64,000 bases of DNA from Hofstenia miamia. Lineage: Eukaryota > Xenacoelomorpha > Acoela. Under the pieces are notes generated by a model. That model saw only the letters and a list, made by a program, of their open reading frames with translations, ran no database searches and was not told the DNA's origin. This document shows, one piece after another, positions 58,112-64,000 of the stretch. The stretch lies in NCBI GenBank assembly GCA_004352715.1, contig SCFE01000037.1, positions 1,012,477 through 1,076,476 of the forward strand. Reading direction: 5' to 3'. A program made the translations under genes and the position numbers. Position 1 is the stretch's first letter; every line of letters begins with the position of its first letter.

Positions 58112-58267
58112 ATGTCATACAGGCGCATATGTACTAGTAAAATAAATTTTAAAAAGTCGTTCTTTATATCTCTTATAATTTTCTTGTTATTAGCGGTAAA
58201 TGGCATTGAAACTAATCCCGGTCCGATCTTAAATTTTGAATCATACATCAAAAAATTGAATGAATAA
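58112..58267 (+). CDS. LINE leader ORF with hydrophobic stretch and 2A-like motif
   Basis: 51 codons from ATG 58112 to TAA 58265-58267. A basic start (MSYRRICTSKINFKK) is followed by a hydrophobic run (SFFISLIIFLLLAV) and then NGIETNPGP. The 2A ribosome-skipping consensus is D(V/I)ExNPGP; here the Asp is Gly. 2A-like motifs after a hydrophobic segment are known at the N-terminus of CR1-type pol ORFs in several invertebrates, where they may also act as signal sequences. Its stop overlaps the next ORF's start by 8 nt (ATGAATAA) in a different frame, so either a one-base slip split one original ORF or the two are translated in a coupled way. Confidence 0.65.
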   Translation: MSYRRICTSKINFKKSFFISLIIFLLLAVNGIETNPGPILNFESYIKKLNE

Positions 58268-61211
58268 CGGCTCAGATATAGTGAATTATGTACATTTAAA
58301 TTTTCAGAATCTAAGCATTAAAAATTTCGAATATAGGGAATTCATTTCAAGCTTTAAAAATGATTTAATTCTCGCAGTTTCCGAAACCTGGTTAAAAAAC
58401 GAAGATCTAGATACCTCATGGACTGTTAAAGAAACTTATGCACTATTTAGAAGGGATAGAATTTTGAACAAAACGTTAGGAAAATCCAAAGGTGGAGGTG
58501 TATTATTTTTAATCCCAAAGTCATTTAATCCCAAGATACGCAACGATATTAAGAGTAATAACGAATCAAATTTTGATAGTTTATGGGTTGAAATTAATAA
58601 TCCAATAAAAAATTCACGTTTTAAAAAGCAGTTATTAAATGTATCCTACTGTCCTCATAAGAAGTTCTCTAATTTTTTTATTCAACAACTAGAAGACGAA
58701 TTATCACTTGCTTGTTCTGAAAATAAAGACTTAGTACTTTTTGGGGATTGGAACCTAAATTATTTTAATGCTAATGACCAAAGTAAAATGGATCTGTTTC
58801 TGAATACATTTAATTTAGTATTGGCCAATAAAACATTACCTACTAGAATGACATCATCAAGCAGAACACTAATTGACTACATTATACTAGCTGAGAACAA
58901 CAATCTATATTATGAGTATACTACTTCTGAATGCCCATTCTCTGACCACTGTTTTACATCTATCAAATTTCAAAAGTCTCATTCAGCCCCAAAAAATAAC
59001 ATGAAATGGATTAAAACTCGTGAAAAGTGTATTGAAAATATTAATAATTTTAAATTATTCCTCTCATCAGAAAATTGGCTTCCTGTATATTCTGCATCAA
59101 ATTCGAATGAAATGCTAGAAAACTTTTTAAAAATTTTTGAATTTTATCTTAACAGATTTTGCCCTGAAAAAAAAATAATGGTTAAAACCAGATCAAACTC
59201 CAAAGCAAGCAATAATTTTCCGAATAAACCTTGGATAACTGAAACTTGCAAAGTATTGATTCGCGAAAAGAACAAAGCATATAAACATTTTATGATTTCC
59301 CGAACCAGCAAGAATTTTGCCGCATATAAAAAGGCTAGAAATGCATCGAATATAGAATCTCGTAAGGCATTCAACGAATTCATTAAGAATGAATATGCGC
59401 GCCTTCCAAGTGAACGTTCAAAATGGAAGCTAATACAAGAAATCACAAATTATAAGCGATCAAAATCAAACTCAATTGATGTGATAAAAGATCAGAAAGG
59501 AAACAATCTTTCTGACAATTTAGAAATAACTAATGAATTAAATAAGACTTTTGTTAATCTAGGAAAATACAATGGCCCCCTCGTTAAGTACGAAAACGTT
59601 TCACGCAAAATTTTTACACCTGAATTTTCTTTCCGCTTCTCAACTAGTTATGAAATTATTAAGTCAATCAATAAGCTTAAAACCAACAAATCAAGCGGTC
59701 CCTCAAGCATTCCCTCATGGGCCCTTAAACTTACTGCAGACATCATTGCAAATCCATTAAATTTTATCTTTAATGAATGCATAAAACTAAATTACTTCCC
59801 GGATAATTTAAAACTTGCTCACATTACTCCTATTTTTAAGAAAAACGACCCATCAATTGCCACTAATTATCGGCCAATCTCAATTACTTCTCCAATAAGC
59901 AAAATATTCGAAAGAATATTACATAATCAAATAACTGAACATTTAAATAAATATAATTTATTATCAAACACGCAATTTGGTTTTCGCAAAAATTTCTCAA
60001 CAACTGATGCACTATTAAACGCTACTGAAACTTGGAGAGCATCACTTGATTCTAATAAATTTGTAGCTATAGCTTGTTTAGATCTTTCAAAAGCCTTTGA
60101 TTCAATTAATCATAACATTCTAATTGAAAAACTATCTTACTTAGGATTTTCTAGTAATAGTAAACAATTGATAACTAGTTACCTCAGTCAAAGATTCCAA
60201 AGAGTTAAATTAAATGATATTTTTTCAGAATGGTTACCGGTTTGCAATGGGGTGCCTCAAGGTACGATTCTAGGTCCTCTTCTTTTTAGTATTTATGTAA
60301 ATGACATGCATTCTATAATTAATTGCAATTTAATCCAATATGCCGATGACACTTGCATTTTCAGCGATAATTCATCAATGCAACTAGCAGCGGAATCTAT
60401 AGAATTGAATTGTAACAAATTGTCAAAATACTTTTGCATGCACAAGTTGAATATTAATGAAGCTAAAACAGAATTTTGTATTTTGCCGCCGAATAAAAAC
60501 AATTACGATGTTTCTGCAGTGACTTTATGTGTAAATAATATTAATGTTCCTATTGTAGACACTTTCAAGTACCTAGGAGTAACAATTGATTCAAAGCTAA
60601 AATTCAACTCTCACATCAATCTGATAGTTAGAAAATTAGCTATAGGTATAAAAAGTATGACACTAGTAGTTAGGCAATTACCACCTTGTGCCATAATTCA
60701 ATTCTTCCATGCTTTCATCATGAGTCACCTTAATTACGCAAACATTTTATTTACTGATCTAAACGAAGTGCTTTATAAAAAACTTAATATTCAATTAAGA
60801 TGGGCATTAAATATCACAACGAAAAACTCATCGCAAACCAAACAGTACATTTCTAGGTCAATTCTTTTTCCAAAACAACTAGTTATTTTAAATACCCTTC
60901 TGACATTCTTCAAGCTAATCAGAAACCTACCACCTTATAATACGATTAAAATACCGGGATTTATTCATAAACAGAATTCAAGATCAAAGCTTTTCACATG
61001 CGTTAAGTATAAGAAGAATGTTTTAAAGAAATCCTTCATTAATGTCGCCATTCGAACCTGGAATTCGCTACCTAAAGAAATTAAAAATATTGAAAAATTG
61101 AAATCTTTTAAAAAGCATTTAAAAATCTTCCTTAAGCAAAAATATATTTCTGGAAAATCATGGCTAGGATACAAATTTTATAACAATGACTGTACTATAA
61201 CTCGTTATTAA
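58260..61211 (+). CDS. LINE ORF2: APE endonuclease and reverse transcriptase
   Basis: 983 residues from ATG 58260. The APE-type endonuclease shows YVHLNFQNLS (Asn14), SETWLK (Glu42), FGDWNLNY (residues 161-168, Asp163) and SDHCF (His230). The RT shows LAHITPIFKKNDPS, NYRPISITSPISKIFERIL, QFGFRKNFSTTDALL, IACLDLSKAFDSINH, GVPQGTILGPLLFSIYVNDM, YADDTCIF (Asp696-Asp697) and FKYLGVTIDSKLKF. A C-terminal region ends INVAIRTWNSLPKEIKN, common in CR1/Jockey-type elements. All catalytic residues I can check are present and no stop or frameshift interrupts the frame. It mediates target-primed reverse transcription of its own RNA. The endonuclease starts close to the first Met, so the real N-terminus may include the preceding leader. 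Confidence 0.93.
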   Translation: MNNGSDIVNYVHLNFQNLSIKNFEYREFISSFKNDLILAVSETWLKNEDLDTSWTVKETYALFRRDRILNKTLGKSKGGGVLFLIPKSFNPKIRNDIKSNNESNFDSLWVEINNPIKNSRFKKQLLNVSYCPHKKFSNFFIQQLEDELSLACSENKDLVLFGDWNLNYFNANDQSKMDLFLNTFNLVLANKTLPTRMTSSSRTLIDYIILAENNNLYYEYTTSECPFSDHCFTSIKFQKSHSAPKNNMKWIKTREKCIENINNFKLFLSSENWLPVYSASNSNEMLENFLKIFEFYLNRFCPEKKIMVKTRSNSKASNNFPNKPWITETCKVLIREKNKAYKHFMISRTSKNFAAYKKARNASNIESRKAFNEFIKNEYARLPSERSKWKLIQEITNYKRSKSNSIDVIKDQKGNNLSDNLEITNELNKTFVNLGKYNGPLVKYENVSRKIFTPEFSFRFSTSYEIIKSINKLKTNKSSGPSSIPSWALKLTADIIANPLNFIFNECIKLNYFPDNLKLAHITPIFKKNDPSIATNYRPISITSPISKIFERILHNQITEHLNKYNLLSNTQFGFRKNFSTTDALLNATETWRASLDSNKFVAIACLDLSKAFDSINHNILIEKLSYLGFSSNSKQLITSYLSQRFQRVKLNDIFSEWLPVCNGVPQGTILGPLLFSIYVNDMHSIINCNLIQYADDTCIFSDNSSMQLAAESIELNCNKLSKYFCMHKLNINEAKTEFCILPPNKNNYDVSAVTLCVNNINVPIVDTFKYLGVTIDSKLKFNSHINLIVRKLAIGIKSMTLVVRQLPPCAIIQFFHAFIMSHLNYANILFTDLNEVLYKKLNIQLRWALNITTKNSSQTKQYISRSILFPKQLVILNTLLTFFKLIRNLPPYNTIKIPGFIHKQNSRSKLFTCVKYKKNVLKKSFINVAIRTWNSLPKEIKNIEKLKSFKKHLKIFLKQKYISGKSWLGYKFYNNDCTITRY

Positions 61212-61703
61212 AATAGTACTATAGTAATTTATCCATAGCCTGCAAGATTTCTTTTGTAATTTATGTGAATTGTATGTATGTGTTTTTGTGAATTTAGTGA
61301 CGCTATTCAAATAAATTATCAGTTATCTAATTGTTAACATTTATTTGAATAAAGATTCTCTTATCTTATCTTATCTTATCTAAACTCCGTGTTTGCACAG
61401 GGCACGCCTCAATGGGTTTAGGATATCTTTGCACGCATCAAGAAACTTTCAATGCTCTATATTGCTTCCATGGGACCAAGACGTTATAAATACATTAAAG
61501 TTCGGTTTTTGAGAGAATTTAAAACTTTTTGATAAGTTTGAATTTTTCAAAGAAAAACTTTTAATAGAAAAGTTCAACATCACATTCAAGCATGTTGACT
61601 AAAGAGCACTCCGATTACGAAATGTTATTTTTTTGCTTCTAATATTTACATTGCCACTTACATATTCACAGGCTAATAAGTTGTTTTCATCACAATACTA
61701 AAA

Positions 61704-63095
61704 ATGCACCCGCGCTTCAATTTGACAAACCTTTCATATTTACACAATCCATCTGATCATTGTATTATTGTATCAAAATGTTCAATTTCATCTATTGAAA
61801 ATGTTTTAGAATCAGAGATTGCTGATGCATGTAGAAGTAGTTTTTCTGAAGAGCTTACGTTTTCTTTTTCTCAAGCTAACAATAAGCTTTTATCACTTCA
61901 TCTGTCTCAATCACTTTTTTCATTTTTTCATCCAATAGATCAAAGCTATCCGGATTACTGGTATAATTGTCTTAATGAAATTATATTAATGCATGTTCCT
62001 CTTAAAAGAAAAAGACGTAAGCAGTATCCAACTTATTTTACCTCGCACACTATTTCATAAGTTAAATATATATCATTCATACTTACGAAAAAAGCGAACA
62101 AATTACTATGAACTATTAAATAGTGCTCTTGAATTTTTTGAATCTATAGAATTAGATAGAATAACGTTTACAGAACAATTTTCATATAAAAACTCTACGG
62201 TTGCCTGCTACAAACTCTTACATTGTCTAGAAAGAAATAATTCAATTTATCCAATGCACTGGAAAGATACATTTTTTTATAGTAATTTAGAAATTGCATC
62301 TGCATTCAATTTATTCTTTAACTCAGTCTTTCAATCAGATGATTATTGTATTTGTGAAAATGAGTCTCGAAATTTAAATAATATTGATATATCGTTAACA
62401 GAAATCATAAAACTTATAAGTGAAATGTATAATAAAAATGGAATAGGGAGTGATAAAATTTCAATGACTTTCTTAAAGAGATTTTCAACAGAATTATTTC
62501 CTCATACTTATTACTTTTTCGTAATTGTTTAGAAAACAGGTATATTTCAAGATGTTTGGAAAATTACAGACATTGTTCCAATTCATAAAAGTGGCAAAAA
62601 AATGAAATCTCAAATTACAGACCTATTAGTTTATTACCGAAATTATCTTTAATCTTTGAAATGCTAATTTACAAACATTTATATAAATATTTTGGAGCAT
62701 TTTTATCTGAACAACAGTTTGGTTTCGTAAATAAAAGAAATACATACAGTCAGTTACTTTTATATCTGGATTATGTTTACTTCAATAATGACTTATCGCA
62801 TCCTACATATGTTCTATATACTGACTTTAAAAAAGCCTTTGATTCTGTTTCTCACTACAAATTACTCACAAAATTACAGTTTTTTGTAATTGGTGGAAAT
62901 TTACTTTGTTTATTGAAATCTTATCTTAGCAATCGATTTCACAGAGTGATATATGATGGAATCAAGTCCACACTATTTCCTGTTAAAAGTGTAGTTCTTC
63001 AAGGGTCCGTCCTTGGCCCCTTTTTGTTTATAATATGTATCAATGATTTGCCATTAAGTTGTAACTTTAGTAAGATATTTATGTATGCTGATTAG
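61704..63095 (+). pseudogene. Second CR1/Jockey-like LINE, decayed
   Basis: In order: HNPSDHCIIVSKC (end of endonuclease), a spacer with PLKRKRRKQYP, KLLHCLERNNSIYPMHWKD, EIIKLISEMYNKNGIGSDKI, NYRPISLLPKLSLIFEMLI, EQQFGFVNKRNTYSQLLLYL, YTDFKKAFDSVSHYKLLTKL, VLQGSVLGPFLFIICINDL and MYAD, where the YADD box is cut by TAG. At least three frame changes. It starts about 330 bp after the (TTATC)n tail of the LINE upstream, in the same orientation, but its motifs differ from that element, so it is a different subfamily. Confidence 0.85.
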
Positions 63096-63632
63096 ATACA
63101 AAAACTTATAAGGGTTGATTAGTAGGCAAAGTAAGTTGCAAGGCTTTGCAAATTAATTGGTTGTTCAATTTAGACGCAAATAATAATAAAAGGAAAAATG
63201 GCTTAAAATCATTCCCTTCCATTGTTAATATAAAATCGACTTTCTGACAGATTCAGAAAGTAATTTTGAGCATAAAGCCCAAAAATGTATTTAGAGAGGT
63301 AGTAAAATTCAATGCACAGCCCCACATTTTAAAGTAATTTGGAATATTTGAAACTTAAATTTCGAGTAATGCAATCTCACGTTTATCAATAATACAAACG
63401 ATGTAATATTCTAGAAATTTTAGTATATTTTCAATAAAAGACTCACGTTTAGAATACAAACCTTGAAAACTTGGGAGATGTATAGCCTTTTTCGACACCC
63501 TGACACACCTATGCTTTTGCTTTTCTATTGGCAATAAAGTTATTTAAAAATATATTATAACTCCACTTTTGTACATCACTATGTATATTAAAAGTTCATT
63601 TCCAATTTCAAAAAGTTCGTAATCATATGCAA
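63096..63632. other. Intergenic stretch, no gene seen
   Basis: AT-rich; may contain LINE 3' sequence. Confidence 0.4.
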
Positions 63633-63818
63633 TTAAAAGTTATTCTTAATGTATTCTTCAGCTATTGCAATTTCTTCTTCTGTCATTTTATCAGTTGGAA
63701 GAGTTCTTTCTATAACAATCGCCGCCATTGCAATAACACAAACAATTGCAACTATAGCACTGCTAGCGTATATTAACTCTTTACCTCCACTGTTAGATTG
63801 TGCTTCACCGATATGCAT
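63633..63818 (-). CDS. Small single-pass membrane protein ORF, unassigned
   Basis: Minus strand, ATG at 63818, 61 codons. It reads MHIGEAQSNSGGKE, then a hydrophobic segment LIYASSAIVAIVCVIAMAAI (about residues 15-37), then an acidic Glu/Ala tail TEEEIAIAEEYIKNNF. This is the layout of a small integral membrane protein. GC content is above that of the flanks. No family recognised and no splice signals needed. It could be a chance ORF, and a possible + strand exon lies close by. Confidence 0.4.
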   Translation of the reverse strand: MHIGEAQSNSGGKELIYASSAIVAIVCVIAMAAIVIERTLPTDKMTEEEIAIAEEYIKNNF

Positions 63819-63884
63819 GTTTTCCAATAGAATGCAATTAATATTTTAGTGGTAAAATTGATATAACTTTGTTAATTTTTTCAG

Positions 63885-63990
63885 ATCTAATTTGGTAGGG
63901 TTTCCTAACCTAAATTCAGCACCTAGTAAATTTCTTAACCCAGGATTTACCGGTCATTCAGTTTTCCTTAAGCAGTCTGGAACAGATTAA
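63885..63990 (+). CDS. Possible terminal exon of another + strand gene
   Basis: After a good acceptor (AATTTTTTCAG), one frame runs 34 codons to TAA at 63988: LVGFPNLNSAPSKFLNPGF then TGHSVFLKQSGTD. It would need a phase-2 donor upstream, which the SFI1-like chain does not offer. Weak support. Confidence 0.25.
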
Positions 63991-64000
63991 TATTTTTCCA

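Larger units (their letters stand above)
57900..61380 (+). mobile_element. CR1/Jockey-type LINE, near full length
   Basis: It comprises an AT-rich 5' leader, a short leader ORF with a 2A-like motif, a 983-codon endonuclease/RT ORF with no internal stop, a 3' UTR with AATAAAG, and a terminal (TTATC)n run of four to five units at about 61353-61380. The left boundary is not defined. Target-site duplications were not identified. Among the LINEs here it is the only one with an undamaged pol frame, so it is probably the youngest. Confidence 0.85.

Noticed and set aside
61340-61380. (TTATC)n run as telomeric or satellite repeat
   Set aside because: It is short, follows AATAAAG and sits at the LINE 3' end, so it is the element's tail.
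1-64000. Bacterial-type operons, CRISPR arrays, tRNA or rRNA genes
   Set aside because: No regularly spaced repeats with unique spacers, no cloverleaf or rRNA-like sequence noticed; the spliced gene and element content are eukaryotic.

Overview
This is a window from the nuclear genome of an invertebrate animal, seen in a draft, heterozygous assembly. It is AT-rich, has spliced genes with GT-AG introns, carries many degraded transposons and AT/AAT microsatellites, and contains five sizeable N gaps, two short ones and several single Ns. The sequence does not settle the species. The mix of CR1/Jockey, L1/Tx1-like, R2/NeSL-like and Penelope-like retroelements with Tc1, mariner, Tigger, hAT and Harbinger-type DNA elements is typical of marine or aquatic invertebrates (cnidarian, tunicate, mollusc, flatworm and others). 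No bacterial feature was found.

The one convincing host gene is on the + strand and covers most of the window. It is an SFI1-like (centrin-binding, Sfi1-repeat) gene that I assembled from splice sites, reading phase and repeat motifs, not from long ORFs. An upstream exon lies at 719-836. A run of 21 further exons from 9105 to 56552 is phase-compatible at every junction and adds up to 3,474 nt (1,157 residues plus a TAG stop). The N-terminal two thirds are tryptophan-bearing Sfi1 repeats (9105-49745). A Ser/Pro-rich low-complexity region follows (49746-52087), and the protein ends in a short coiled coil (52735-56552). Introns are bimodal: several are only 43-46 nt, others reach 12-13 kb and are filled with transposons. 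One intron is probably GC-AG.

Region by region. 1-8.2 kb: a partial minus-strand ORF at the edge, a dead Tc1 element, and a Tigger element cut by a truncated LINE. 9.4-10.75 kb: a tandem or assembly duplication. 12.2-13.0 kb: an R2/NeSL-like fragment. 13.4-14.6 kb: a dispersed repeat and a terminal-inverted-repeat element. 21-27 kb: a perfect palindrome, a possible solo LTR, an L1/Tx1-like LINE and a 950-bp hAT with perfect 8-bp target duplications. 27.6-28.4 kb: a mariner transposase. 33-36 kb: two Harbinger-type MITEs in one intron. 37-38.4 kb: a CR1-like fragment. 40-46 kb: a hAT MITE, a second L1/Tx1-like LINE and a hAT mini-element that keeps a BED-finger ORF. 54.3-54.9 kb: a Penelope-like RT remnant with a hammerhead-like motif. 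57.9-61.4 kb: a nearly intact CR1/Jockey-type LINE whose 983-residue endonuclease/RT ORF is preceded by a 51-residue leader ORF ending in a 2A-like GIETNPGP motif; the two overlap at ATGAATAA. 61.7-63.1 kb: a decayed relative. 63.6-64 kb: a small single-membrane-span ORF on the minus strand and a possible exon of the next gene.

Several gaps are flanked on both sides by near-identical direct copies, which points to unmerged haplotypes or failed gap closure. Gene and repeat counts near gaps should be read with that in mind.
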